DNA of 64,000 bases from Xanthomonas hydrangeae. GTDB lineage: Bacteria; Pseudomonadota; Gammaproteobacteria; Xanthomonadales; Xanthomonadaceae. A model generated the notes under the pieces. The model saw only the letters and a program-made list of their open reading frames with translations. It did no database searches and was not told where the DNA came from. Positions 27,955 to 36,829 of this stretch are shown in pieces; the stretch's first letter is position 1, and the number at the start of each line of letters is the position of its first letter. Where the stretch lies: positions 2,294,001-2,358,000 of the forward strand of contig LR990730.1 of NCBI GenBank assembly GCA_905142475.1, in the 5' to 3' direction. A program made the position numbers and the translations under genes.

Positions 27955-29537
27955 GCGCAGCCGCAGCCACCGGCCCGCGTGCCGGCGGCAGCGCCCAACG
28001 CGAGAAGGCCGAACCGGGCGCCTGGCTGGCGGTGCTGGCCGGCACCATCGGCTCGTTCATGGCGACACTGGATATCTCCATCGTCAACGCGGCGCTGCCC
28101 ACCATCCAGGGCGAGGTCGGCGCCAGCGGCACCGAAGGCACCTGGATTTCCACTGCATATCTGGTCGCCGAGATCATCATGATCCCGCTGACAGGCTGGT
28201 TCGTGCGCACGCTGGGCCTGCGCAACTTCCTGCTGATCTGCGCGGTGATGTTCACCGCGTTTTCGGTGGTATGCGGGCTATCGACCTCGTTGACGATGAT
28301 GATCATCGGCCGCGTGGGGCAGGGCCTGGCCGGCGGTGCGTTGATTCCCACCGCGTTGACCATCGTCGCCACGCGCCTGCCGCCGAGCCAGCAGACCATG
28401 GGCACCGCCCTGTTCGGCATGACCGTGATCATGGGCCCGGTGATCGGCCCGCTATTGGGCGGCTGGTTGACCGAAAACGTCAGCTGGCACTACGCGTTCT
28501 TCATCAACGTGCCGATTTGCGTCGGCCTGGTGGCCTTGTTGCTGCTCGGGCTGAAGCATGAAAAAGGCGATTGGGCGGGCCTGCTCGATGCCGACTGGTT
28601 GGGCATTTACGGCCTGACCGCCGGCCTTGGCGGACTTACCGTGGTGCTGGAAGAAGGCCAGCGCGAGCGCTGGTTCGAATCCAGCGAGATCAACATGCTG
28701 AGCCTGATCTCCCTGAGCGGATTCATCGCCTTGGTGATCACCCAGTTCCGTCGCCGGCCGCCGGTGATCCACTTGTCGTTGTTGCTGCACCGCAGTTTCG
28801 GCGCGGTGTTCGTCATGATCATGGCGGTGGGCATGATCCTGTTCGGGGTCATGTACATGATTCCGCAGTTTCTGGCGGTGATCTCCGGCTACAACACCGA
28901 GCAGGCCGGCTACGTGCTGCTGCTGTCGGGCCTGCCGACCGTGCTGCTGATGCCGATGATGCCCAAGCTGCTGGAGGTGGTGGACGTGCGCATCCTGGTG
29001 ATCGCCGGGCTGATCTGTTTTGCCGCGGCCTGCTTCGCCAATCTGTCGCTGACCGCCGACACCGTCGGCATGCATTTTGTCGCCGGCCAGTTGTTGCAGG
29101 GCTGCGGCCTGGCGCTGGCGATGATGTCGTTGAATCAGGCCGCGATTTCGTCGGTGCCGCCCGAGCTGGCCGGCGACGCATCGGGCTTGTTCAACGCCGG
29201 CCGCAACCTGGGCGGCTCGGTGGGCCTGGCGCTGATCTCCACGTTTCAGGAGCGCCGCATGACCTTCCACACCGAAACCATCGGCAGTGCGATCACCGCA
29301 AATTCCTCGCGCGCGCAGGATTTTCTGTCCGGCGTGACCGCGCAGATGCAGGGCAGCGCCGGCGGCGAGGCGGCCATTCGCTCGGTTGCGCAGCTGGCGC
29401 GCCTGGTGCAGCAGCAGGCCCTGGTGATGACCTATAGCGATCTGTTCTGGATCTTCGGCGTGATCGTGGTCTGCACGATTCCGCTGGCCTTTTTGCTCAA
29501 GCCGTTACCCAAGGGGGCGCACCTTGCAATGCACTGA
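27951..29537 (+). CDS. emrB: EmrB-type DHA2 drug:H+ antiporter
   Basis: 528-residue, 14-TM MFS exporter. N-terminal LATLDISIVNAALPTIQGEV-like motif D1 is present (ATLDISIVNAALPTI), then GRVGQGLAGGALIPTALTI and motif C GMTVIMGPVIGPLLGGWL, the antiporter signature. The long loop between TM13 and TM14 (RRMTFHTETIGSAITANSSR) is typical of EmrB. It pumps hydrophobic toxins, uncouplers or drugs through EmrA and the outer channel. Its ATG lies in the 4-base overlap with emrA. No feature here distinguishes drug from polyamine-like substrates, which matters because the operon sits inside a polyamine locus. Confidence 0.93.
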   Translation: MSAAAATGPRAGGSAQREKAEPGAWLAVLAGTIGSFMATLDISIVNAALPTIQGEVGASGTEGTWISTAYLVAEIIMIPLTGWFVRTLGLRNFLLICAVMFTAFSVVCGLSTSLTMMIIGRVGQGLAGGALIPTALTIVATRLPPSQQTMGTALFGMTVIMGPVIGPLLGGWLTENVSWHYAFFINVPICVGLVALLLLGLKHEKGDWAGLLDADWLGIYGLTAGLGGLTVVLEEGQRERWFESSEINMLSLISLSGFIALVITQFRRRPPVIHLSLLLHRSFGAVFVMIMAVGMILFGVMYMIPQFLAVISGYNTEQAGYVLLLSGLPTVLLMPMMPKLLEVVDVRILVIAGLICFAAACFANLSLTADTVGMHFVAGQLLQGCGLALAMMSLNQAAISSVPPELAGDASGLFNAGRNLGGSVGLALISTFQERRMTFHTETIGSAITANSSRAQDFLSGVTAQMQGSAGGEAAIRSVAQLARLVQQQALVMTYSDLFWIFGVIVVCTIPLAFLLKPLPKGAHLAMH

Positions 29538-29541
29538 TTCC

Positions 29542-31032
29542 ATGCGCCTGATCCGCATGCCGCTGGCAGCCGCGCTGAGCGCGGTGCTGCTCGGCGGCTG
29601 CATGCTCGGCCCCAACTACACCAAGGCGCCGGTCGTGGCCGATGCGGCCATGCAGGCGCCGGCATTGCATCGCGCCAGTGGCGCCGAGGTGGTCGCCGCT
29701 GCGCCGTTGAATCACTGGTGGGAGGAGCTGCACGATCCGATGCTCACCCAACTGGTCACCCAGGCGCTGGCCGACAGCCCCAATCTGCGTGCCGCCCAGG
29801 CGCGGTTGTTGGCTAACCGCGCACTGGCACGCCAGCGTCGCGCCGAGCGTCTGCCCAAGCTCAATGCCAGCGCCTTGTACGCGTACGCCGAGCCGCCGCA
29901 GACCATCGTCGATACGCTCGGCGAGTTGCAGAATGGCCAGAACAGCCAGCCGCCGGCCGCGGGCAACGAGGAGGCGAGTCTGGACAAGACCCAGATCTAC
30001 AGCGTCGGCTTCGATGCGAGCTGGGAGCTGGATCTGTTCGGCCGCCGCCGCCGCGCCGCCGAAGGTGCGCTGGCACAGGCGCAGGCCTCCGAAGCCGAGC
30101 TGGCCGATGCGCAGGTGCAGCTGGCTGCCGAAGTCGGGCAGGTCTATCTCAACTACCGCGGGCTGCAGGCGCGTCTGGCCATTGCCGACGCCAACCTCGA
30201 CAAGATCGGGCAGACGTTGCGGCTGACCCAGCAGCGCCGCGAGCAAGGCGCTGCTTCGGACCTGCAGGTCGAGCAGATCGCCACGCAGGTGCAGCAGCAA
30301 CAGGCGCAACGCCTGCCGCTGGAGATGCAATCGCAGGAGGCATTGGACCAGCTGGCGTTGATGGTCGGGCGCGAGCCCGGTGCGCTGGACCCGCAACTGA
30401 GCACAGCGCAGCCGTTGCCGATGTTGCCCACCCAGGTGCGTGTGGACGATGCCGGTGCGTTGATCCGTCGCCGCCCCGACGTGCGCAAGGCCGAGCGCGA
30501 GCTGGCCGCCTCCAGCGCGCAGATCGGCGAGGCATTGAACGGCTATTTCCCGCAGGTGACCTTGCTGGGCGGGCTGAGCTGGGTGGCCGGTTCGCCCGGA
30601 GATTTCAACTCCGATGCGTTGACCACGTTGGCGGTGCCGATGTTGCGCTGGTCGATCTTCGATTTCGGCAAGACCCGTGCGCAGGTGGAGCAGGCGCGTG
30701 CCGGCAATGCCGGCCGCGAGGCCGCGTACGAGGGTGCGGTGCTGGGTGCGTTGCAGGATGCCAATTCCGCGTTGGCACGCTTCGGCTCGGCGCGCAAGCA
30801 ACTGGTGGTGGCGCTGCAGGCCGAAGCCTCGGCCACGCGCTCGGCCGGGCTGATGCAGCAGCGGCGTGATGCCGGCGCCACCTCGTCGATCGACCTGCTC
30901 GCCGTGCAACGCCAGCAACTATCCGCGCAGGACGCCGCCGCGCAGGCGCAGGTGCAGTTGCTGGTGAACTACGTGGCATTGCAGAAAAGCCTGGGCCTGG
31001 GGTGGAGCGAACCGGCGCAGGAGGCGCGCTGA
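29542..31032 (+). CDS. NodT/OprM-type outer-membrane efflux lipoprotein
   Basis: 496 residues. Lipobox LLGGC with acylated Cys20, then MLGPNYTKAPV, the classic opening of RND/MFS outer-membrane lipoproteins. Two repeated OEP domains with long Ala/Gln/Glu helices; FDASWELDLFGRRRRAAEGA and RRRPDVRKAERELAASSAQIG are the family signatures, followed by YFPQVTLLGG. It forms the trimeric beta-barrel exit for EmrAB. The start codon at 29542 is 4 bases after the emrB stop. A drop to non-coding sequence and about 110 bases follow before potG. Confidence 0.93.
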   Translation: MRLIRMPLAAALSAVLLGGCMLGPNYTKAPVVADAAMQAPALHRASGAEVVAAAPLNHWWEELHDPMLTQLVTQALADSPNLRAAQARLLANRALARQRRAERLPKLNASALYAYAEPPQTIVDTLGELQNGQNSQPPAAGNEEASLDKTQIYSVGFDASWELDLFGRRRRAAEGALAQAQASEAELADAQVQLAAEVGQVYLNYRGLQARLAIADANLDKIGQTLRLTQQRREQGAASDLQVEQIATQVQQQQAQRLPLEMQSQEALDQLALMVGREPGALDPQLSTAQPLPMLPTQVRVDDAGALIRRRPDVRKAERELAASSAQIGEALNGYFPQVTLLGGLSWVAGSPGDFNSDALTTLAVPMLRWSIFDFGKTRAQVEQARAGNAGREAAYEGAVLGALQDANSALARFGSARKQLVVALQAEASATRSAGLMQQRRDAGATSSIDLLAVQRQQLSAQDAAAQAQVQLLVNYVALQKSLGLGWSEPAQEAR

Positions 31033-31141
31033 GCAATTCCTGATGCGGCGGGCGCAAGCGCTGCAGCCGCAGTCGGGTTTTGCCATGATGCGGTGAGTGG
31101 TCGCCAGTGCGGTCCTCGCGCCTTCGCAATCGAGAGGTTTC

Positions 31142-32260
31142 ATGGCAGTTCCCGAGCAACTCTCCACCAGCGACACCGCCTATCTGAGCATCAGCGAGGT
31201 CCGCAAGGAGTTCGACGGCTTCGTCGCGGTCGACGATGTCAGCCTGCAGATCCGCAAGGGCGAGATCTTTGCGCTGCTGGGCGGCTCGGGCAGCGGCAAG
31301 TCCACGTTGCTCCGCTGCCTGGCCGGCTTCGAACGGCCGACCAAGGGGCGCATCGTGCTCGATGGCCAACCCATCGACGCGCTGCCGCCGTACGAGCGCC
31401 CGATCAACATGATGTTCCAGTCGTATGCGCTGTTTCCGCACATGAGCGTGGAGCAGAACATCGCATTCGGATTGAAGCAGGAAGCCTTGTCCAGATCCGC
31501 CATCGCCGCGCGTGTCGGCGAGATGCTGGAGCTGGTGCAGCTCGGCAGCTTGGCCAGGCGCAAGCCGCATCAATTATCCGGCGGGCAGCAGCAACGCGTG
31601 GCGTTGGCGCGCTCCCTGGCCAAGCGCCCCAAGCTGCTGTTGCTGGACGAACCGATGGGCGCGCTGGACAAGAAACTGCGCTCGCAGATGCAGCTGGAAC
31701 TGGTCAACATCATCGAGACCTCCGGCGTCACCTGCGTCATGGTCACCCACGATCAGGAAGAGGCCATGACCATGGCCACCCGCATCGCGCTGATGGACAA
31801 GGGCTGGATCCAGCAGGTCGGCACCCCCGACGAGATCTACGAACAACCGGCCAACCGCTTCGCTGCCGAATTCATCGGCTCGGTCAATCTGATCGACGCG
31901 GTCATCGTCGAAGACGAGCCGGATTACGTCGGTTTGAAAACCGCCGCGTTCGACGCCTGCATCCGCATCGGGCATGGCATTACCGGGTTCGCAGGGCAGG
32001 CGGTCGCGTTTGCGCTGCGTCCCGAAAAACTCGCCATCGGCAAGGACGAGCCGGCGCAGGCCTGCAACAAGGCGCACGGGGTGATCGAAGACATCGCCTA
32101 TTTCGGCAGCCATTCGGTGTATCACGTGCGCCTGCCGAGCGGCTTCAAGTTGATGGCCCATTTCGCCAACCGCCAGCGTTGGGCCAGCGAAGCACTGACC
32201 TGGGGCGACGCGGTGTGGGTGGGCTGGGGCGAGGACGATGGCGTGGTGCTCACCGCATGA
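31142..32260 (+). CDS. potG: Putrescine ABC transporter ATPase
   Basis: 372 residues, cytoplasmic. Walker A GGSGSGKST, Q-loop MMFQSYALFPH, signature LSGGQQQRVALARS, Walker B LLLLDEPMGALD, switch His in VTHDQEEAM, then a C-terminal TOBE region (FALRPEKLAIG). Length and order match PotG/SpuF. Start ATG 31142 follows GAGAGG. The stop overlaps the potH start (ATGA), so stoichiometric translation with the permeases is likely. This gene restarts the uptake operon after the efflux cassette, and about 110 bases upstream may hold its own promoter. Confidence 0.94.
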   Translation: MAVPEQLSTSDTAYLSISEVRKEFDGFVAVDDVSLQIRKGEIFALLGGSGSGKSTLLRCLAGFERPTKGRIVLDGQPIDALPPYERPINMMFQSYALFPHMSVEQNIAFGLKQEALSRSAIAARVGEMLELVQLGSLARRKPHQLSGGQQQRVALARSLAKRPKLLLLDEPMGALDKKLRSQMQLELVNIIETSGVTCVMVTHDQEEAMTMATRIALMDKGWIQQVGTPDEIYEQPANRFAAEFIGSVNLIDAVIVEDEPDYVGLKTAAFDACIRIGHGITGFAGQAVAFALRPEKLAIGKDEPAQACNKAHGVIEDIAYFGSHSVYHVRLPSGFKLMAHFANRQRWASEALTWGDAVWVGWGEDDGVVLTA

Positions 32261-33171
32261 TGCGCCCGCTACTGCGTCGCGTACTGCCGGGCGCACGCTG
32301 GGGCGTGATCGCCGCACCGTATCTGTGGCTGCTGCTGTTCTTTGCGATTCCGTTCCTGATCGTGCTGAAGATCTCCTTTGCCGAGCACGCCATCGCAATG
32401 CCGCCGTACACGCCATTGTTCGCCGTGGCTGCCGATGGCGCGGTGAGCATCAAGCTGCATCTGGGCAACTATCTGGTCTTGTTGCGCGACAGCCAATACG
32501 TGGCGGCGTATGCGAGTTCGATCAAGATCGCGGCGATCTCCACTGCGCTTGCGCTGGTGATCGGCTACCCGATGGCCTACGTGATCGCACGTCTGCCATT
32601 GGCCACGCGCAACGTGGCGATGATGCTGGTGGTGCTGCCATCGTGGACCTCGTTCCTGATCCGCGTATACGCCTGGATCGGCATCCTCGACGGCAACGGA
32701 TTGCTCAATCAGGCGCTGCTGGCACTGGGCGTGATCCGGCAGCCGTTGCACCTGCTGTACACCCCGATCGCCGCATACATCGGCATCGTCTACTGCTATC
32801 TGCCCTTCATGGTGTTGCCGCTGTACGCCAACCTGGTCAAGCACGATCAACGCTTGCTGGAAGCGGCCTACGATCTGGGCGCGCGGCCGTGGCAGGCGTT
32901 TGGGCGCATCACCTTGCCGCTCTCGCGCAACGGCATCGTGGCCGGCTGCATGCTGGTGATGATTCCGGCAGTGGGCGAATTCGTCATTCCGGAAATGCTG
33001 GGCGGGCCCAACACCTTGATGATCGGCCGCGTGCTGTGGGGCGAGTTCTTCAACAATCGCGACTGGCCGGTGGCCGCTGCGGTGGCCACGGTGATGTTGT
33101 TGCTGCTGCTGGTACCGATCGTGATCTTCCACCGTTATCAACAGCGCGAGCTGGAAGGGCGGCTGACATGA
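32257..33171 (+). CDS. potH: Putrescine ABC transporter permease 1
   Basis: 304 residues, six TM helices (first one APYLWLLLFFAIPFLIVLKI). The ABC permease EAA loop that docks to the ATPase is EAAYDLGARPWQAFGRITLP. A periplasmic insert between TM1 and TM2 (EHAIAMPPYTPLFAVAADG) is typical of PotH/SpuG. ATG at 32257 overlaps the potG stop; a second ATG follows directly. The stop overlaps potI in the same ATGATG fashion. Confidence 0.94.
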   Translation: MMRPLLRRVLPGARWGVIAAPYLWLLLFFAIPFLIVLKISFAEHAIAMPPYTPLFAVAADGAVSIKLHLGNYLVLLRDSQYVAAYASSIKIAAISTALALVIGYPMAYVIARLPLATRNVAMMLVVLPSWTSFLIRVYAWIGILDGNGLLNQALLALGVIRQPLHLLYTPIAAYIGIVYCYLPFMVLPLYANLVKHDQRLLEAAYDLGARPWQAFGRITLPLSRNGIVAGCMLVMIPAVGEFVIPEMLGGPNTLMIGRVLWGEFFNNRDWPVAAAVATVMLLLLLVPIVIFHRYQQRELEGRLT

Positions 33172-34016
33172 TGCGCGCCTCTCGCAGCGGACGCGTGCTT
33201 GGCGGCAGCGTGCTCGCGCTGGGTTTCGGCTTTCTGTACCTGCCGATCCTGTTGCTGATGGTGTACTCGTTCAACGCCTCGCGCCTGGCCACCGTGTGGG
33301 GCGGTTTTTCCACGCGCTGGTATGGCGAATTACTGCGCGACCGGCAGTTGCTGGACGCGGCCTGGGTCAGCCTGGAAGTGGCATTCTGGACCGCGTGCGC
33401 ATCGACAGTGCTGGGCACCATGGCGGCCATGGCGATGGTGCGCATGCGGCGCTTTCCCGGCAAAACTTTGTTCGGTGCCTTGATTACTGCGCCCTTGGTG
33501 ATGCCGGAAGTGATCATCGGCCTGTCGATCCTGCTGTTGCTGGTGTCGATGGGCGGGGTGCTCGGTATCGCACCGCGCGGGGCGGTCGCCATCTGGGTGG
33601 CGCATGTCACCTTCACCGTCTCGTTCGTCACGGTGGTGATTTCCTCGCGGCTGCAGGAGCTGGACCGTTCGCTGGAAGAAGCCGCGATGGATGTAGGGGC
33701 CACGCCGCTGAAAGTGTTCTTCCTGATCACCTTGCCGATCATCGCGCCCGCATTGGCCTCGGGCTGGCTGCTCGCCTTCACGCTATCGCTGGACGATGTG
33801 GTGATCGCCAGTTTTCTGGCAGGCCCCAATTCCACCACGCTGCCGATCAAGGTATTCGCTTCGGTGCGGCTGGGCATCAGCCCCAAGATCAATGCGCTCG
33901 CGACGGTGATGGTGCTGGCGGTCTCGGTTGCCGCGGTGATCGGGTGGTGGCTGTTGGCACGCAGCGAAAAACGTCGCCAACGCGATGCACAGTTGGCTTT
34001 GCAATCGGCTCTCTGA
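33168..34016 (+). CDS. potI: Putrescine ABC transporter permease 2
   Basis: 282 residues, six TM helices. The EAA loop is EEAAMDVGATPLKVFFLITL and the C-terminal permease block LDDVVIASFLAGPNSTTLPI is the PotI signature, with the conserved NASRLATVWGGFSTRWY before TM2. Starts inside the potH stop (ATGA). Last gene of the potGHI group; 136 bases later a convergent lipoprotein gene ends, and the dehydrogenase gene lies beyond that. Confidence 0.94.
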   Translation: MMRASRSGRVLGGSVLALGFGFLYLPILLLMVYSFNASRLATVWGGFSTRWYGELLRDRQLLDAAWVSLEVAFWTACASTVLGTMAAMAMVRMRRFPGKTLFGALITAPLVMPEVIIGLSILLLLVSMGGVLGIAPRGAVAIWVAHVTFTVSFVTVVISSRLQELDRSLEEAAMDVGATPLKVFFLITLPIIAPALASGWLLAFTLSLDDVVIASFLAGPNSTTLPIKVFASVRLGISPKINALATVMVLAVSVAAVIGWWLLARSEKRRQRDAQLALQSAL

Positions 34017-34152
34017 GCGCGCCGGTAGTGGAGCGGTGGCAGGCAGCGCTAAATCGACGTGGACTGCACCGCTCGTAACCGAGGTGCACGCAGGGTGCAT
34101 GTGGGTGAGGGGCGCCTGCCTTGCTGTTGCACTGTTGTTTCGTTGGCCGCGC

Positions 34153-34572
34153 CTACTTGGCTGGAGGCGTATAGCCGCCATCCCATGGCTGTGGTTTGGT
34201 CAAAAAGCATTGATACTCGGCGCTGATCTCGTAACCCTGCTGCTCGGTTCTGGGCTGTTCGGCGGGCCGATCATCGCGGTTGCTTTTGCCGTCGCGTTTG
34301 TCGTCTTTGCGTTCCTGTTTGCTCGGATAGATCGTGACCATATTCGGCGAGGAACTCGCGGTGACGAACTGGCGGATGGCAGTGTCCGAGCAGGCCCGCA
34401 GTGCCTCCTCCTCGCATGGCTGGGCAGGGTTGGGCAGGTTGTTGGTGCAAGTCACGGTCACGAATCCGTTCGCGCTGGGGCGTGGCCCGCGCATTACGTC
34501 CTGGATGAACGCGCAACCGGGCAAGGATGCGCTTACGACGATCGCCAACGCGGTGCAAAAGAACAAGCGCAT
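34153..34572 (-). CDS. Small lipoprotein of unknown function
   Basis: 139 residues. Signal peptide with lipobox LPGC (MRLFFCTALAIVVSASLPGC), so probably an outer- or inner-membrane-anchored lipoprotein. The mature part has CTNNLPNPAQPC and two further cysteines (ACSDTAI, YQCFLTKPQPW), allowing disulphides, and a very polar Lys/Asp/Arg middle (KQERKDDKRDGKSNRDDR). GGAAGA ribosome site before the ATG at 34572. It lies opposite in strand to its neighbours, in an island between potI and the dehydrogenase gene. I do not recognise the family. Confidence 0.72.
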   Translation of the reverse strand: MRLFFCTALAIVVSASLPGCAFIQDVMRGPRPSANGFVTVTCTNNLPNPAQPCEEEALRACSDTAIRQFVTASSSPNMVTIYPSKQERKDDKRDGKSNRDDRPAEQPRTEQQGYEISAEYQCFLTKPQPWDGGYTPPAK

Positions 34573-34850
34573 CGAGGTTCTTCCGTGAGTGATGATGCTG
34601 ATCAGAGGTGGAATGCTAGAGCATTTTGGCCTGTCATGACGCTGCCCAAAGAAAGCTGGGCTGCTGGCGACAGTCTGTTTCGGGCAGGCGCTTCCGGGCG
34701 GTCATGTCGGTCGTCGCAAGCGCCATGTGATCGTGCTGCGGCATTCCGTCGCGGTGCCGGCAAACACAGCGTTGCACCGATTTCAGATGGTTGTGACGCG
34801 GCTGCAACTTCCCGGCGACTAGCATGGCCGCCTTGCTACAGGAGACCGTC

Positions 34851-36215
34851 ATGTCCTACGACACCGTCAACCCGGCCAATGGCCAGGTCGAGCACACCCA
34901 GCAAACCCTGGATGCCGCCGCCATCGAGGCGCGTCTGGCCGCTGCCGCCAAGGCGTTCCCAACGTGGGCGGCGTTACCGCTGACCGAGCGTGGCGCCGTG
35001 TTGCGCCGCGTCGGTGAAGAGCTAAGCAAACGGCGCGACGAACTTCAGCGCATCATGACTGCCGAGATGGGCAAATTGCGCCATGAAGCGCTGGCCGAGG
35101 TCGACAAGTGCGCGCAAGGTTGCGCGTACTACGCAGATCACGCAGCCGAGTACCTGGCACCGCGCGACATCCCGACCGAAGCGCAATCCAGCTACGTACG
35201 TTACGAGCCGTTGGGCTGCGTCTTTGCGGTGATGCCATGGAATTTCCCGTTGTGGCAGGCCTTTCGCTTTCTCGCACCGGGCCTGATGGCCGGCAACGTC
35301 GCGTTGCTCAAGCACGCCAGCAATGTGCCGCGTTGCGCCGATGCGATGAAAGAAGTGCTCGATGCTGCAGGTATTCCGCCGGGCGTGTTCGACGTGCTGC
35401 ATATCGACAACGACCAGGCGGCTGACGTGTTGCGCGACGATCGCATCGCCGCAGTGACGCTCACCGGCAGCGAGCGTGCGGGTCGGTCGCTGGCCGCAAA
35501 CGCGGGCGACCAGTTGAAGAAGTGCGTGATGGAACTCGGCGGCAGCGATGCCTTCGTGGTGCTGGAAGACGCCGATCTGGAGCATACCGTCACGTCTGCC
35601 GTGCAGTCGCGCTTCGACAACAGCGGGCAGACCTGCATTGCCGCCAAGCGCTTCATTGTGGTGGACGCGATTGCCGATCAGTTCATCGAACGCTTTGTCG
35701 CTGCCGCGTCCAAGCGCGTGCTCGGCGACCCGCAGCAGGAAACCACCACGCTCGCGCCGATGGCACGCGCCGACCTGCGCGACGAGTTGCACAAGCAGGT
35801 GCAGGCCAGCGTGGAGAAGGGCGCAAAGGTGCTGCTCGGGGGTGACTCGGTGGCTGGCTCGCATGCCGGCTATCCCGCCACCATTCTCGACCGTGTTGCC
35901 CCGGGTATGCCGGCTTATGAGGAAGAGTTGTTCGGCCCGGTCGCCTCGGTGATCCGCGTGGCCGACGAAGCAGAAGCGGTGCGTGTGGCAAACGACACCA
36001 CCTTCGGACTGGGCGGCAGCGTGTGGACGGCAGATGCCAAACGCGGCGAGCGCGTAGCGCAGCAGTTGCAATGCGGTGCGGCGTTCGTCAATTCGGTGGT
36101 CAAGAGCGATGTGCGTTTGCCATTCGGGGGGATCAAGCGCTCGGGTTTCGGGCGCGAGCTGGCCGAGCATGGCATTCATGAGTTCATGAATATCAAGACG
36201 ATCTATGTGGCTTGA
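34851..36215 (+). CDS. NAD(P)-dependent succinate-semialdehyde-type dehydrogenase (ALDH family)
   Basis: 454 residues. ALDH fold: VFAVMPWNFPLWQ (coenzyme and oxyanion Asn), TLTGSERAGRSLA, general base Glu228 in MELGGSD, nucleophile Cys262 in NSGQTCIAAKR, and ELFGPVASV near the end. The short ALDH length and sequence style match Sad/GabD-like enzymes that convert succinate semialdehyde to succinate. GGAG then ATG at 34851. As the only aldehyde dehydrogenase of the polyamine block, it probably acts on succinate semialdehyde from GABA, but it could take the gamma-glutamyl- or aminobutyraldehyde step (PuuC function), since no separate puuC is in the window. Confidence 0.88.
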   Translation: MSYDTVNPANGQVEHTQQTLDAAAIEARLAAAAKAFPTWAALPLTERGAVLRRVGEELSKRRDELQRIMTAEMGKLRHEALAEVDKCAQGCAYYADHAAEYLAPRDIPTEAQSSYVRYEPLGCVFAVMPWNFPLWQAFRFLAPGLMAGNVALLKHASNVPRCADAMKEVLDAAGIPPGVFDVLHIDNDQAADVLRDDRIAAVTLTGSERAGRSLAANAGDQLKKCVMELGGSDAFVVLEDADLEHTVTSAVQSRFDNSGQTCIAAKRFIVVDAIADQFIERFVAAASKRVLGDPQQETTTLAPMARADLRDELHKQVQASVEKGAKVLLGGDSVAGSHAGYPATILDRVAPGMPAYEEELFGPVASVIRVADEAEAVRVANDTTFGLGGSVWTADAKRGERVAQQLQCGAAFVNSVVKSDVRLPFGGIKRSGFGRELAEHGIHEFMNIKTIYVA

Positions 36216-36295
36216 TTGCTGGGATTGGTGAGTCGGGATTGGGGATTCGCACAATCCCGGATCGCATAATCAGGATTTGTACAAGCGAGACACTT

Positions 36296-36344
36296 CCCTT
36301 CTCCCGTCGGGAGAAGGCGCCCGAAGGGCGGATGAGGGTACGCG
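36296..36344. repeat. Short hairpin repeat, copy 2
   Basis: CCCTTCTCCCGTCGGGAGAA followed by GCGCCCGAAGGGCGGATGAG, nearly identical to 23641-23689. One difference lies in the hairpin loop (CGTCG versus CATCG side), leaving the stem intact. Confidence 0.8.
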
Positions 36345-36440
36345 TTACACGCCGTAGTTGATGGTTGCTCAAACAAGCAAACGCGGAAGCACGGGCTTGA
36401 GGCAAGGCCAAGGCCAAGGCTTCCGCGCCTTGCGGCACGG

Positions 36441-36466
36441 GTTATTTTTGTTTCGGCAAAAGTAAC
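36441..36466. repeat. GTTATTTTTG / CAAAAGTAAC hairpin
   Basis: Imperfect stem GTTATTTTTG-TTTCGG-CAAAAGTAAC at 36441-36466, embedded in an Ala/Arg-coding-like GC-rich stretch. This T/A-rich stem is a widespread intergenic repeat in gammaproteobacteria. It is AT-rich against a GC-rich background. Confidence 0.6.
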
Positions 36467-36686
36467 CAAAACCATGTCGCCCGACGCGATCCGGTGCGAT
36501 GGAGCCGCACCGGTGCCCTGCGCTCCTCGCCATGCGCGGCACGGCGCCCAAACTCGCTACGCTCAGACAGGGCGCCTCTTCGGCCACGCGTGGCTGCGGT
36601 GCTCGGCTCGCTCTAGGGCGGAGGGAAGCCAACAGCCAACAGCCAACAGCTAGAAGCCGACAGTTGGAAGCGAAAGAGCAAATACT

Positions 36687-36730
36687 TAGACGCTAGACGC
36701 TAGACGCTAGACGCTAGACGCTAGACGCTA
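36687..36730. repeat. Heptanucleotide tandem repeat (TAGACGC)x6
   Basis: Six perfect copies of TAGACGC plus a partial seventh, a simple-sequence VNTR candidate. It lies about 100 bases beyond the corA 3' end, outside any coding region, so copy-number change would not shift a reading frame. Confidence 0.9.
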
Positions 36731-36829
36731 TGGCGCAAGGCATGAAACACCAGCTAAAAACCAGCGGTCAACGATGCGGCTCTAACCAATCCCGAATCCC
36801 AACTCCCCAATCCCGGCCGCAAAGCGGCC

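Larger units (their letters stand above)
36216..36829. other. Gene-free repeat mosaic between dehydrogenase gene and corA
   Basis: 614 bases without a credible gene. Inventory: GGGATTGGGGATTCG-type repeat near 36228-36262 and an inverted relative at 36784-36815; short hairpin repeat 36296-36344; hairpin 36441-36466; three GCCAACA units near 36628-36648; a 7-bp tandem repeat 36687-36730; and a GGCCGC-AAA-GCGGCC stem at 36815-36829 directly after the corA stop, a possible weak terminator. A reading frame with HGFGYFCRNKNNPCRKAR at 36369-36632 (minus) is translation of a common repeat, not a gene. Confidence 0.7.

Noticed and set aside
36369-36632. Minus ORF with HGFGYFCRNKNNPCRKAR
   Set aside because: Translation of a widespread intergenic repeat; no start context and no family support as a protein.
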